A stretch of 56,924 nt of DNA from assembly GCA_029247685.1 (NCBI GenBank), contig JAQWKT010000053.1, positions 1-56,924 on the forward strand, in the 5' to 3' direction. Both the position numbers and the translations under genes were made by a program. Below are positions 34,351 to 44,220 of the stretch, in pieces; within the stretch, counting starts at the first letter, position 1, and every line of letters begins with the position of its first letter. Source of the stretch: Crocinitomicaceae bacterium (GTDB lineage: Bacteria > Bacteroidota > Bacteroidia > Flavobacteriales_D > Crocinitomicaceae). The notes under the pieces are model-generated. The model made no database searches and was not told the DNA's origin. It saw nothing but the letters and a program-made list of their open reading frames with translations.

Positions 34351-35511
34351 TTATTTTATCATTATTTCCACTCTTCGATTTGCTTGTTCCTGATATGCTT
34401 TTTTTGGTTTTAAGTAAATTGGTTTAGCATTTCCAAACCCAACAGCTGTTAACCTTGATCTATCTATGCCATATTGAATTAACCTTTTCATCACTTTTTT
34501 TGCTCTTCGTTTAGAAAGCATTATAGAACTTGATGTGTTTTTTCCTTTTGAATTAACGTGTCCCTGAATCTCTATATTAATAGTTGCATTCAGTGCTAAA
34601 AAATCAGCAACTCTCTTCACTTTTTCTTCCGCTCTTTTTTTCATAGCACTAGTTCCTGGATAAAATTGGATTTCCTCAAATTGTGCTGTAGAACCAACAG
34701 TAAGAGGTTTTAATAAAACAATCAATGTATCGTTACTTGTTAAAAACTTGTGATCTATGTCTTTTGAAAAATATCCCAGCCTATCTATTTTAATGGTTGA
34801 TTTCGATGGTTTAGGGACAAATAAATATAAATCACTTGCTTTGTAAAAACCATCTAAATGTTTGTTTTTTGACTTTATAATTATGCTTGAAGTTAACGGT
34901 TTGTTTGTTTCATTATTAATTATTTTTAAATACGTTTTGATTGCCTTACCGTTGGTATAATCTGAAACGGTGCTATCTATTATCTCTCTTCCTTTATCGT
35001 CCACAGGGAAATACTCAAATTTAAAGTTTACTCTGAATTTTCTTTTTTCTTTACTTAAAAACAAAAAAACATACTTTTTATTTTCACTAACAAAGGTTTT
35101 TCTTGTTGTGTTTTTTGATTGAGGAGATATCACTTTTTTTGTTTTTAAATCAGCTGTACCCTCTTTTATATCCACGCATGACTTTTCTTTACTTGCTTCA
35201 AATAAATAAAATTGTATTCCATAGGCTTCAGGAGAAAGTTCAAAGCTTATTTTTCCATTTTGTTTAGGGTTAAAACTTGCCCAAATTTGGTTTTTTGGAA
35301 TGGAGTCTTGATTATAAGTGTATATAGACTCTTTTTCATTGCCTCTAATCCCCATAAATTCAAGTAAATAACGACCCGACTCTGTAATGTTTATCATTCC
35401 TTCACATATAGAATGAGAAGCTTTTTTCTTTTTAAAAAGTTGTGCCTGTGTATTCTCTGAAAAAATCAGAAAAAAAGAAATTACTAAACAAATATTATTT
35501 TTAATAAACAT
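34351..35511 (-). CDS. OmpA-family peptidoglycan-associated outer membrane protein
   Basis: A 386-residue protein with a signal peptide (ending NTQAQ). A beta-rich N-terminal half (about 25-185) follows, then a short carboxypeptidase regulatory-like or Ig-like stretch (about 190-265), and an OmpA C-terminal domain (about 280-386) with FEEIQFYPGTSAM, IEIQGHVNSKG, LSKRRAKKVMKRLIQYGI, RLTAVGFGNAKPI and NRRVEIMI. The peptidoglycan-binding loop has GHVN instead of the usual GHTD, while the Arg of NRRVE is kept. It probably tethers the outer membrane to the wall. Confidence 0.85.
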   Translation of the reverse strand: MFIKNNICLVISFFLIFSENTQAQLFKKKKASHSICEGMINITESGRYLLEFMGIRGNEKESIYTYNQDSIPKNQIWASFNPKQNGKISFELSPEAYGIQFYLFEASKEKSCVDIKEGTADLKTKKVISPQSKNTTRKTFVSENKKYVFLFLSKEKRKFRVNFKFEYFPVDDKGREIIDSTVSDYTNGKAIKTYLKIINNETNKPLTSSIIIKSKNKHLDGFYKASDLYLFVPKPSKSTIKIDRLGYFSKDIDHKFLTSNDTLIVLLKPLTVGSTAQFEEIQFYPGTSAMKKRAEEKVKRVADFLALNATINIEIQGHVNSKGKNTSSSIMLSKRRAKKVMKRLIQYGIDRSRLTAVGFGNAKPIYLKPKKAYQEQANRRVEIMIK

Positions 35512-35565
35512 TTCCTTCTTTTAAAACGTATTCTTATTCTTTATGTTTCAGTATTTTAAAATTCA

Positions 35566-35596
35566 TTGACTTTAATTAATACATCACTTACATTTG
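35566..35596 (+). promoter_or_regulatory. Bacteroidota-type promoter of icd
   Basis: TTGAC at 35566-35570 (TTG as the -33 core) and TACATTTG at 35589-35596 match the -33/-7 consensus with a 20-nt gap after TTG. A leader of about 25 nt would precede the icd ATG at 35630. Confidence 0.6.
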
Positions 35597-35629
35597 CATT
35601 GCACTATTATTAATTTGAAATAAATTCAG

Positions 35630-37849
35630 ATGTCTAAAATCACATATACAAAAACAGACGAAGCGCCTGCTTTAGCTACATATTCGTTTTTACCTATCAT
35701 TAAATCTTTTGTTAAACACGCAGATATTCACGTCGATTTTAGTGACATTTCTTTAGCGGGTCGAATAATTGCCGTTTTTCCAGATTTTTTAGATGAAAAT
35801 CAAATCATCCCAGATGCTCTTTCTGATTTAGGAGAACTCGCTAAAAAACCGGGTGCAAACATTATTAAGTTGCCTAACATCAGTGCATCTATTCCTCAAT
35901 TAAAAAGTGCGATTAAAGAGCTTCAAGAGAAAGGGTATCAAATTCCTAATTACCCTGAAGATGTTCAAAACAAAAAAGCCGAGGAAATTAAAAAAAGATA
36001 CGACAAAATAAAAGGAAGTGCCGTTAACCCTGTCCTAAGAGAAGGAAATTCAGATAGAAGAGCACCAAAAGCGGTTAAAGAATTTGCTAAAAAAAATCCC
36101 CATTCAATGGGAAAATGGAGTCCAAACTCAAAAACAGACGTCTCATTTATGAATGATGGGGATTTTAAAAATTCTGAAAAATCTATAACTATTACAAATA
36201 AAACAGAAGTTCAAGTTTTATTCACTAATGAACAAAAAGAACAAACAATTCTAAAAGAATCTATCCCTTTATTAAAAGGAGAAATAATCGATGCATCTTT
36301 AATGAGTAAAAAGAAATTAATTTCTTTTATTGACTCTCAAATAAGTTTCTGTAAAAACAATAATTTATTGTTTTCGCTGCATATGAAAGCAACCATGATG
36401 AAGGTTTCTGATCCAATTATTTTTGGTCATGCAGTAAAGTGTTTTTTTAAATCATTATTTAACGAGTACAATGATTTATTTCATGATATAGGGGTAAATG
36501 TTAATAATGGGTTTGGAGATCTTCTTAAAAAGATTTCTTCTTTACCAGAAAAACAACAAAAAGAAATCGATGAACACATAAAGCAATGTTATTCGAATAA
36601 TCCAGATATAGCAATGGTTGATTCTGACAATGGGATAACAAATCTTCATGTTCCTAGTGATATTATTATTGACGCCTCAATGCCTGCAATGATTAGAAAC
36701 TCTGGTCAAATGTGGGATAAAAATGGCCAGACAAAAGACACAATGGCTGTTATTCCAGATAGCAGTTATGCTCCTCTATATAAAGCAACGATAGATTTTT
36801 GTAAAGAAAATGGGGCTTTTGATCCTAAAACAATGGGAACCGTTCCTAACGTTGGTCTTATGGCTCAAAAAGCAGAAGAATATGGCTCTCATGATAAAAC
36901 ATTTGAAATTTCTGAAAAGGGGGTTGTTCAAGTGTTAGATAAGTATACAGGAGAAGTTCTACTTGAGCATCAAGTAGAAAAAGGAGACATCTGGAGAATG
37001 TGTCAAGTAAAAGATGCTCCTATTCAAGATTGGGTTAAATTAGCGGTTAAAAGGGCAAAAGCAACTAATTCACCAGCAATTTTTTGGTTAGACAAAAGTA
37101 GGTCACATGATTCAGAACTAATTAAAAAAGTTAATCTTTACTTAAAAAACTACAATTTAACTGGGCTTAATGTACAAATACTCTCTTTAGTCGATGCTAC
37201 TAATTTTACTCTAAAAAGACTAAAAGAGGGAAAAGACACTATCTCTGTTACAGGAAATGTTTTAAGAGACTATCTTACTGATTTATTCCCTATACTAGAA
37301 CTAGGCACCTCAGCTAAAATGCTATCTATTGTTCCCTTAATGAATGGGGGGGGATTATTTGAAACAGGTGCAGGAGGGTCAGCTCCTAAACATGTTCAAC
37401 AGTTTAATAAAGAGGGCCATTTAAGATGGGACTCCTTGGGTGAATTTCTTGCGCTTGCTGTTTCTCTTGAATTTATTGGCGAAAAAGAGGATAACAAAAA
37501 AGCAAGCCTTTTAGCAAAGGCGCTTGATGAAGCGACAACCTCTTTTTTAATGAATAACCGATCGCCATCAAGAAAAGTTAATGAAATAGATAATCGAGGC
37601 AGCCATTTTTATTTGGCGTTATACTGGGCTAAAGAACTTTCAAAACAAAATGAAGATGAAAATTTGAAACACTTGTTTTCTTCTGTTTATGACCGTCTGT
37701 CTGAAAATGAAACTACAATAATAGATGACTTAAACAACTGCCAAGGAGAAGCAATAAATACCCTTGGCTATTATAAACCAAACGATGAAATAACTGCTTC
37801 AAAAATGAGGCCAAGCAACACTTTTAATGAAATTATTGACTCATTATAA
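35630..37849 (+). CDS. icd: NADP-dependent isocitrate dehydrogenase, monomeric type
   Basis: Oxidatively decarboxylates isocitrate to 2-oxoglutarate in the TCA cycle. The 739-residue length and sequence fit the monomeric family, unrelated in size to the 420-residue dimeric enzyme: [22 protein letters not shown] at the start, [27 protein letters not shown] in the substrate region, and [24 protein letters not shown] and [20 protein letters not shown] later. The DUF4403 gene overlaps its last 23 bp in another frame. A clear promoter lies upstream. Confidence 0.95.
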   Translation: MSKITYTKTDEAPALATYSFLPIIKSFVKHADIHVDFSDISLAGRIIAVFPDFLDENQIIPDALSDLGELAKKPGANIIKLPNISASIPQLKSAIKELQEKGYQIPNYPEDVQNKKAEEIKKRYDKIKGSAVNPVLREGNSDRRAPKAVKEFAKKNPHSMGKWSPNSKTDVSFMNDGDFKNSEKSITITNKTEVQVLFTNEQKEQTILKESIPLLKGEIIDASLMSKKKLISFIDSQISFCKNNNLLFSLHMKATMMKVSDPIIFGHAVKCFFKSLFNEYNDLFHDIGVNVNNGFGDLLKKISSLPEKQQKEIDEHIKQCYSNNPDIAMVDSDNGITNLHVPSDIIIDASMPAMIRNSGQMWDKNGQTKDTMAVIPDSSYAPLYKATIDFCKENGAFDPKTMGTVPNVGLMAQKAEEYGSHDKTFEISEKGVVQVLDKYTGEVLLEHQVEKGDIWRMCQVKDAPIQDWVKLAVKRAKATNSPAIFWLDKSRSHDSELIKKVNLYLKNYNLTGLNVQILSLVDATNFTLKRLKEGKDTISVTGNVLRDYLTDLFPILELGTSAKMLSIVPLMNGGGLFETGAGGSAPKHVQQFNKEGHLRWDSLGEFLALAVSLEFIGEKEDNKKASLLAKALDEATTSFLMNNRSPSRKVNEIDNRGSHFYLALYWAKELSKQNEDENLKHLFSSVYDRLSENETTIIDDLNNCQGEAINTLGYYKPNDEITASKMRPSNTFNEIIDSL

Positions 37850-39230
37850 GGCTTTTGTAGGCTTACTTTTTTTTGCTTCTTTAGGGTGTAAAAGCATTAA
37901 TGTACCCATTCCTGAGGAAAACCATCAAATAGGGTCATTTGTTAAAAAACAAGAGCTTTCAATAATTGATGTTCCTGTTACTGTTGATTTGGATTTATTG
38001 TTTAAAACAATAAATAATGTGGTCCCCAAAAAATTTATTGGATCTGAAAGCTTATGTGAAGGAGTAAGTTTTTCATATGTTCTCGAAAGGAATCCTATTT
38101 CTTATAAAACAAAAGATAAAAGTCTTTCTCTTGTATTTAATGGGAAGTATAAATTAAATTTAAATTATTGTCCCAAATGCACCTATCTTTTTGATAAAAA
38201 AGGAAGTTGCATCACTCCGAGAATTGCTTTTTCTTGTGGTGAAAATGAACCGATGAGAAATGTTTCTTTTTCTTTTTTTACAAAACTTAATATCAATAAC
38301 AACCTTTCTTTATCAGCCAACACTAAATTAACGCATCTAGATATTCTTGATCCATGTAAAGTAACTGCTTTTAACTTTGATATAAGCTCACGCGTGAAAA
38401 AAGAATTTGAGCTTTCATTAAAAGATTTTGCAGCTGAAATAAATAAAAAAATTTCCTCTTTTGATTTAAAAGGAAAAATTTCCTCTGTTTGGAATGATTT
38501 TTCTAAACCAATAAAAATAAAAGATCTTGGTTTTTTTTATTTACAACCTTTTCAATTTTCAGCTAGTGAATTTTCTTATTCTAAAAATTCAGCAAAAATA
38601 AACCTCTCTTTTGTTTCAAAACCTTCCTTGTTTACAAACGATACTGTTAAAGTTTTAAAGAAACCTTTGCCAAGCTTAACAAGCTATCTTAAAAAAGATG
38701 GGTTTAACATTCAGCTTGACATAAAAGCTAGTTATGACTCTCTTTCTTCTATTATCAATAATAAAATTTCGGGTAAAAAAATTAAAATAAAAGGAAGGTT
38801 ATTTCGATTTGAAAGTTGTTCTGTCTCATCTACAATAAACAATAAAATTTTATTCAAAATAAAATTTTCTGGGAGAAAACATGGGTTTATTTATTTAATA
38901 GGGTCTCCCGTATTTGATAAGGAACAACAAGTTCTTTATTTCAAAGATGTTTCTTTTAGCCTAAAAACAAAAAACCATTTACTTAAGTCCTCTAGCTGGA
39001 TTCTATCGCCGACTATTTGTAAATACATTGAGTCTGCTTCTATTTTAGACCTTCAAAAAGAATTTTCTAAAATTAAAACTGTTCTTGAAAAAGAGTTAAA
39101 CAATAAAAAAGTAAATGGTTTTCAACTTAAATCATCAATAAACTCTCTAAGTCTAATTGAGTTTTTAGCAATGAAAAAAAGTCTTTTTCTTCGATTAAAT
39201 TTAACCGGGAAATTGTCGGTTTTTTATTAA
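37827..39230 (+). CDS. DUF4403 family lipoprotein
   Basis: A 467-residue envelope lipoprotein of unknown function. The signal peptide ends in lipobox FASLGC (Cys21). The body is a long beta-rich domain with the DUF4403 features: [22 protein letters not shown] near the start, central repeats of [16 protein letters not shown] type, and a C-terminal [18 protein letters not shown] region. Such proteins may be lipid- or peptidoglycan-handling tubes, but this is not established. Its start lies inside the end of icd, and its stop shares TTAA (39227-39230) with convergent ddl. Confidence 0.75.
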   Translation: MKLLTHYKAFVGLLFFASLGCKSINVPIPEENHQIGSFVKKQELSIIDVPVTVDLDLLFKTINNVVPKKFIGSESLCEGVSFSYVLERNPISYKTKDKSLSLVFNGKYKLNLNYCPKCTYLFDKKGSCITPRIAFSCGENEPMRNVSFSFFTKLNINNNLSLSANTKLTHLDILDPCKVTAFNFDISSRVKKEFELSLKDFAAEINKKISSFDLKGKISSVWNDFSKPIKIKDLGFFYLQPFQFSASEFSYSKNSAKINLSFVSKPSLFTNDTVKVLKKPLPSLTSYLKKDGFNIQLDIKASYDSLSSIINNKISGKKIKIKGRLFRFESCSVSSTINNKILFKIKFSGRKHGFIYLIGSPVFDKEQQVLYFKDVSFSLKTKNHLLKSSSWILSPTICKYIESASILDLQKEFSKIKTVLEKELNNKKVNGFQLKSSINSLSLIEFLAMKKSLFLRLNLTGKLSVFY

Positions 39231-40198
39231 TCCTTTTTTAACTCTACCGAAAAAATTTCTTTCCAAAAATCTGCTTGTGTTACTCCTTTTGTTTTTAACA
39301 TTTTAGGAATAATGCTCTCGTTTGAAAAACCAGGAGTGGTATTTACCTCTATCACTACTGGTTCATTTTTTACAAGTACATAATCTATTCTTGAAATAGA
39401 TCTTAATTGCAATAAAGAATATATTTTTTTAGAGAGGTTTTCTGTTTTTATCTTTTCTTTTTCTGTTATTCTTGCTGGGGTTATTTCTTTAGAGTTGCCA
39501 TTATATTTTGCATCGAAATCAAAAAAATCATTTTCTGTATAAATTTCTGTTAAAGGAAGGGTTATTAATCCTTTTTGTCCTTTATAAACTGCACAAGTTA
39601 TTTCTTTTCCATCTAAAAAAGACTCTAAAAGAACCGTTTTTCCTTCTTTAAAGGCATTATTAATTGCTTGGACAAGATCTTTTTCGTGTAAAACTTTTGA
39701 AATCCCATAACTTGATCCAGAATCTGTAGGTTTAACAAATAATGGTAAACTTAGGTTGGTAATAATTTCTTTTGTATTGTACGTTTCTCCTTTTTTTATT
39801 AAAATTGCTTTTGCAACAGGAATATTAAACCCTCTTAAAAATTCATTACAAAACCATTTGTCAAAAGATAACGCCGAAGCAAGGGGGCCAGAATTTATAT
39901 ATGGAAGATCGTTTATCTCGAGAAGCGCTTGAATTTTTCCGTTTTCTCCTGGGTCTCCATGAACATATACTATAGCAGCTTGAAGTTTTGTTTTCGTTCC
40001 ATTTAAAATAAATGAACAATCGTTCTTATTAAAAGAGGTTTTTGTTCCTAAAATTTCAACAAACCACTCTTCCCTATTCACAAAAATTAAAACCCCAGTA
40101 TAATCTGAAGGAATATTGTTTATTATATTTTTTGCGCTTTTAACAGATATGTTATATTCCGATGAAAAACCCCCACAAAAAACTCCTATATAATCCAT
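39227..40198 (-). CDS. ddl: D-alanine--D-alanine ligase
   Basis: Joins two D-Ala for the peptidoglycan stem peptide. It has 323 residues and an ATP-grasp fold: YIGVFCGGFSSEYNISVKSA at the start, YVHGDPGENGKIQALLEINDLPYINSG, PLFVKPTDSGSSYGISKV for ATP binding, and the metal/nucleotide residues in SRIDYVLVKNEPVVIEVNTTPGFS. It supplies precursors for the elongation and PBP proteins encoded from 44.2 kb. It stands alone on the minus strand with a 28-nt-shortest-neighbour layout only at its 3' end, where it overlaps DUF4403 by 4 bp. Confidence 0.94.
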   Translation of the reverse strand: MDYIGVFCGGFSSEYNISVKSAKNIINNIPSDYTGVLIFVNREEWFVEILGTKTSFNKNDCSFILNGTKTKLQAAIVYVHGDPGENGKIQALLEINDLPYINSGPLASALSFDKWFCNEFLRGFNIPVAKAILIKKGETYNTKEIITNLSLPLFVKPTDSGSSYGISKVLHEKDLVQAINNAFKEGKTVLLESFLDGKEITCAVYKGQKGLITLPLTEIYTENDFFDFDAKYNGNSKEITPARITEKEKIKTENLSKKIYSLLQLRSISRIDYVLVKNEPVVIEVNTTPGFSNESIIPKMLKTKGVTQADFWKEIFSVELKKD

Positions 40199-40301
40199 TC
40201 TCTAATTAAAAATTTTATATAAAAATATTTCTTTCTGATTAGATGTTTTTTTTTATTCTAAAAAGTTATTCCATTATTATAGTGAATAAGTCTTTTTATG
40301 A

Positions 40302-40634
40302 TTACATCATAATTTTTTTTGCTTTATTCATCATCTGAACCCCGTGAACCAAAGAAGCGCCTCCCCTAATGGCTGATGATACATGTACCGCCTCCATTAA
40401 TTGTTCTTCTGTATATCCTTTTTCTAAAGAGTCTGTAGTGTAAGCATCAATACAATAAGGACACTGTATAGCATGAGAAACAGCTAAGGCTATTAAAGAC
40501 TTCTCTCGCTCGCTTAATTCGCCTTCTTTAAAAACTGAGCCATAGTAATCAAAAAACTTATCCGATAACTCTTTTCCAAAATCTTCGATTTGACTAAACT
40601 TCTTTAAATCTTCAGGGTTATAATAAGTTTCCAT
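40302..40634 (-). CDS. Carboxymuconolactone decarboxylase / AhpD-like family protein
   Basis: A 110-residue all-helical protein with the AhpD-type redox motif CPYC (AVSHAIQCPYCIDAYTTDS), followed by ASLVHGVQMMNKA. The motif and length match a subgroup annotated as arsenosugar biosynthesis-associated peroxidase-like. No arsenic genes are nearby, so a general peroxidase/disulfide role is the safer reading. It is 10 nt downstream of the PurF-like gene on the same strand and probably cotranscribed. Confidence 0.82.
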   Translation of the reverse strand: METYYNPEDLKKFSQIEDFGKELSDKFFDYYGSVFKEGELSEREKSLIALAVSHAIQCPYCIDAYTTDSLEKGYTEEQLMEAVHVSSAIRGGASLVHGVQMMNKAKKIMM

Positions 40635-40644
40635 AATCTTTATA

Positions 40645-42546
40645 TTAGTATGCTCTTGTTTTTATGTTTTCTTTCCAATTTATAAATGCTTGATTCACCA
40701 CTTTATTTCCTCCTGGGGTTGGATAATTACCACTAAAATACCAATCTCCTTTGTTGTTTGGGCAAGATTGATGAAGGTTTTCTATTTTCTGATAAATGAT
40801 TTCTACCTTCGTTTTCAATTTCGATGGAGTTAGAATTTCAGCTATTTTTTCTGAAATTTCCTCTGCTGAAAAAGGTTTATATATTTCCTTAACATAATTT
40901 TTCACTTTTTCTTTTGGGAGATTCTTTTGAGAAAGACATTTTTTATACACCTCTTCTATAACCACTTCTTTATTTGTGCTTTTTAATAATTCTATAGCCG
41001 CCTCAAAAGCAACAAAATCTCCAAGCCTCGCCATATCAATACCATAGCAATCTGGATATCGAATTTGAGGGGCAGAAGAAACAACAACTATTTTTTTTGG
41101 GTTTAAGCGATCTAAAATTCTTAAAATGCTTTGTTTTAATGTCGTCCCTCTAACAATACTATCATCAATAACAATAAGATTGTCTTTTTTGGGGCTTATC
41201 GTACCATAAGTTATATCATAAACATGAGCAACTAAATCATCCCTTGAATCATCTTGCGTAATAAATGTCCTTAGTTTTGCGTCTTTAATTGCTATTTTTT
41301 CTGTTCTGACTTTTTTCTTAAGTATTTTTTTTATCTCTTCTGGGCTAAGCTCTTTTTTTAAACTTAAAATTTCTTTTTGTTTGCTTTCATTTAAAGAGTC
41401 CTGAAGACCTTCCACTAATCCATAAAAAGAAACCTCTGCTGTATTCGGAATAAAAGAAAAAACGCTATTATTTATGTCTCCTTGAATGCTTTCTATAACC
41501 TGAGGAACCAAATTCCTTCCTAATAATTTTCTTTCTTTATATATCTCTTTGTCTGATCCTCTAGAAAAATATATTCTCTCAAAAGAACATGCTTTTTTTG
41601 TTTTGGGCTCGTTAATTAACACTTCTTTGCAACTTCCTGATTTCTTTAATATTATAGCATGTCCGGGAGTCAATTCTTTTATTTGTTCGAAGGAAACATT
41701 AAAAACAGTTTGAATAACAGGGCGTTCAGAGGTTACCACAGAAACCTCATCATCATCGTACCAAAAAACTGGCCGTATTCCATTAGGGTCTCTTAAAACA
41801 AACGCATCTCCATGCCCCAAAAGACCAGCCATAGCATAGCCACCATCCCAATCTTCTGAAGCTCTTTTAAGTATTTTTGCAAGATCAATCTCTTTTGCAA
41901 TTTCTTTATATATTTCTCTATTATTTAATTTGCTGTTAGAGTATTTTTTTAACATTTCGTCATTTTCAACATCCAAAAAATGTCCTATTTTCTCCATTAC
42001 CGTTACCGTGTCTGATTTTTCTTTTGGATGTTGGCCAATTCTAACTAAAACATCAAATAACTCATCTACATTTGTTAGGTTAAAGTTTCCTGCAACCACA
42101 AGGTTTCTTGTAATCCAATTATTTTGTCTTAAAAAAGGATGACAGCTTTCAATAGAGTTTCGGCCAAAAGTTCCATACCTTAAATGTCCTAAAAATAACT
42201 CTCCTGTGAAGCCAAAGTTCTTTTTTAAATAGTCGGAATCTTTTAAAAGCTCTGGTGTTTTTTCAGAAGCTTCCAAAAACCGGCTATTTATTTTTGAAAA
42301 AACATCTTGAATAGGAGACTTTTTTGCTGATCTTATTCTAGAAATATACCTTTCCCCTTGTTCAACATCAAACTTGATATTTGCAACCCCAGCACCATCT
42401 TGACCTCTATTATGTTGCTTTTCCATTAATAAATGAAGCTTGTTTAAACCATAAAAAGCTGTTCCATATTTTTCAATATAAAAACTTAATGGTTTTTTTA
42501 GTTTTAAAAGGGCTATTCCACATTCATGTTTTATAGAATCACTCAT
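40645..42546 (-). CDS. Amidophosphoribosyltransferase-like protein (PurF family, long form)
   Basis: A PurF-type protein that transfers the glutamine amide to PRPP in the first step of purine synthesis. At 633 residues it is longer than the 470-500 residue classical enzyme. The N-terminal nucleophile domain starts KHECGIALL; Cys9 would be exposed after removal of an 8-residue propeptide. QHNRGQDGAGV and GHLRYGTFGRNS follow. The PRPP loop is LIVIDDSIVRGTTLKQS. Extra segments are a Lys/Glu-rich insert (about 395-425) and a C-terminal extension (about 545-633). Many Bacteroidota carry this form beside a shorter PurF, so which one makes purines is uncertain. Confidence 0.85.
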   Translation of the reverse strand: MSDSIKHECGIALLKLKKPLSFYIEKYGTAFYGLNKLHLLMEKQHNRGQDGAGVANIKFDVEQGERYISRIRSAKKSPIQDVFSKINSRFLEASEKTPELLKDSDYLKKNFGFTGELFLGHLRYGTFGRNSIESCHPFLRQNNWITRNLVVAGNFNLTNVDELFDVLVRIGQHPKEKSDTVTVMEKIGHFLDVENDEMLKKYSNSKLNNREIYKEIAKEIDLAKILKRASEDWDGGYAMAGLLGHGDAFVLRDPNGIRPVFWYDDDEVSVVTSERPVIQTVFNVSFEQIKELTPGHAIILKKSGSCKEVLINEPKTKKACSFERIYFSRGSDKEIYKERKLLGRNLVPQVIESIQGDINNSVFSFIPNTAEVSFYGLVEGLQDSLNESKQKEILSLKKELSPEEIKKILKKKVRTEKIAIKDAKLRTFITQDDSRDDLVAHVYDITYGTISPKKDNLIVIDDSIVRGTTLKQSILRILDRLNPKKIVVVSSAPQIRYPDCYGIDMARLGDFVAFEAAIELLKSTNKEVVIEEVYKKCLSQKNLPKEKVKNYVKEIYKPFSAEEISEKIAEILTPSKLKTKVEIIYQKIENLHQSCPNNKGDWYFSGNYPTPGGNKVVNQAFINWKENIKTRAY

Positions 42547-42628
42547 ATTTTTTAGAATAAATTTTTACGTTTACGAATTTACAAGTAAAATTTGATTTGT
42601 TTTAACCTTTTTATGGCTAACATATTAT

Positions 42629-42636
42629 TACCTTTG
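42629..42636 (+). promoter_or_regulatory. Possible -7 element of the purH operon
   Basis: TACCTTTG matches TAnnTTTG 26 nt upstream of the purH ATG. The nearest TTTG (42596-42599) is 29 nt away, too far for the usual spacing, so the -33 element is not convincing. Confidence 0.4.
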
Positions 42637-42662
42637 CATCTGATAAATAATCATTGTAAAAT

Positions 42663-44177
42663 ATGTCTTCAATAAAAATAAAATCTGCACTTATTTCCGT
42701 TTTTGACAAAACAGGAATAGAAGATATCGTTAAAGAGCTTCATGAGAATAACGTCACTATACATTCTACTGGTGGAACAGAGAAACACATTAAGAATCTT
42801 GGTATTCCGGTTGTTCCTGTTGAAGATCTTACTTTTTATCCATCTATACTTGGCGGAAGAGTAAAAACATTACATCCAAAGATTTTTGGAGGGATTCTTA
42901 GCAGAAGAAAAGATGAATCTGATTTACAACAAATTAAAAAATACGAAATCCCCTTAATCGATCTTGTTATTGTTGATTTATATCCTTTTTCTCAAACAGT
43001 TAAAGACGGAGGAAAAGAACAAGAAATAATTGAGAAAATAGACATTGGAGGAATTTCTTTAATTCGAGCTGCAGCTAAAAACTTTGAAGACGTGGTTATT
43101 GTTCCCGATAGATCTTTTTATTCTGACTTGGTTTCTATTTTAAAACAAAAAAAAGGAGAATTTTCTCTTAATGAGAGAAAAAGGTTTGCAAAAGAAGCTT
43201 TTAGGGTTTCGTCTGAATATGATCATGCTATTTTTAATTGGTATAGTGACGGATATATTAATGACAAAGAGAATGTTTTATCGCTTAGATATGGAGAAAA
43301 CCCTCACCAAAAGGGAACTTTCCACGGAAACTTAAACAGCCTTTTTGATAAAGTCCACGGAAAAGATCTTTCCTACAATAATCTTCTTGATATTGATGCG
43401 GCCATTAATCTTATGCAGGAATTTAAAAATGAGAAACCGACATTTGCTATTCTTAAACACAATAATGCTTGTGGCCTTTCAACTAGAGATTCGCTACTAC
43501 TAGCATATAAAGAAGCTCTTGCTGGAGATCCAATAAGTGCGTTTGGAGGAGTTTTGTGTGCCAATAAAGAAATTAGTTTAGAATGCGCGGAATTAATGCA
43601 TAATTTGTTTTTTGAGGTTATTATTGCTCCTTCTTATTCTGAAGAAGCGCTTGCGGTTTTAAAGCAAAAAAAGAATCGTATTATTTTAATTCAAAAAGAA
43701 TTCTTTCCAACCGATTATAATGTAAGAAGTGTTTTAAATGGTCTTTTAAAGCAAGATAGAGACAACAAAACCGAAAAAGTAGATGATTTAAAAATTGTTT
43801 CGAAAAACACACCAACAGAAACAGAAACTGAAGACTTAATTTTTGCAAATAAAATAGCAAAACATACAAAATCAAACACCATTGTTTTAGCAAAAAACAA
43901 ACAGCTTCTTGGAAGTGGCACTGGACAAACTTCTCGTGTTGATGCGCTTAAACAAGCTATTCAAAAAGCAAAAGCATTTAACTTAGACCTTGATGGATGC
44001 GCAATGGCATCGGACGCTTTTTTTCCTTTTCCTGATTGTGTAGAGATAGCAAATAATGCAGGCGTCCAATCGGTTATTCATCCTGGAGGATCTATAAAAG
44101 ATCAATTATCTATCGATTTTTGTGATTCCGTGAATATGAAAATGGTTATAAGTGGCACACGTCATTTTAAACATTAA
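42663..44177 (+). CDS. purH: Bifunctional AICAR formyltransferase / IMP cyclohydrolase
   Basis: Catalyses the last two steps of IMP synthesis. It has 504 residues. The IMP cyclohydrolase domain (1-200) has ALISVFDKTGIEDIV, HSTGGTEKHI, GGRVKTLHPKIFGGIL and DLVIVDLYPF. The formyltransferase domain has LRYGENPHQKG, AILKHNNACGLS with the catalytic Lys-His, and GTGQTSRVDA near the end. It is divergent from the PurF-like gene across about 116 bp, so two purine genes may share a control region, and lies 43 nt before mreB. Confidence 0.95.
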   Translation: MSSIKIKSALISVFDKTGIEDIVKELHENNVTIHSTGGTEKHIKNLGIPVVPVEDLTFYPSILGGRVKTLHPKIFGGILSRRKDESDLQQIKKYEIPLIDLVIVDLYPFSQTVKDGGKEQEIIEKIDIGGISLIRAAAKNFEDVVIVPDRSFYSDLVSILKQKKGEFSLNERKRFAKEAFRVSSEYDHAIFNWYSDGYINDKENVLSLRYGENPHQKGTFHGNLNSLFDKVHGKDLSYNNLLDIDAAINLMQEFKNEKPTFAILKHNNACGLSTRDSLLLAYKEALAGDPISAFGGVLCANKEISLECAELMHNLFFEVIIAPSYSEEALAVLKQKKNRIILIQKEFFPTDYNVRSVLNGLLKQDRDNKTEKVDDLKIVSKNTPTETETEDLIFANKIAKHTKSNTIVLAKNKQLLGSGTGQTSRVDALKQAIQKAKAFNLDLDGCAMASDAFFPFPDCVEIANNAGVQSVIHPGGSIKDQLSIDFCDSVNMKMVISGTRHFKH

Positions 44178-44220
44178 ATTTGTATAGCATCAATTTTTTT
44201 ATTTAACGCATTATTTTAAT

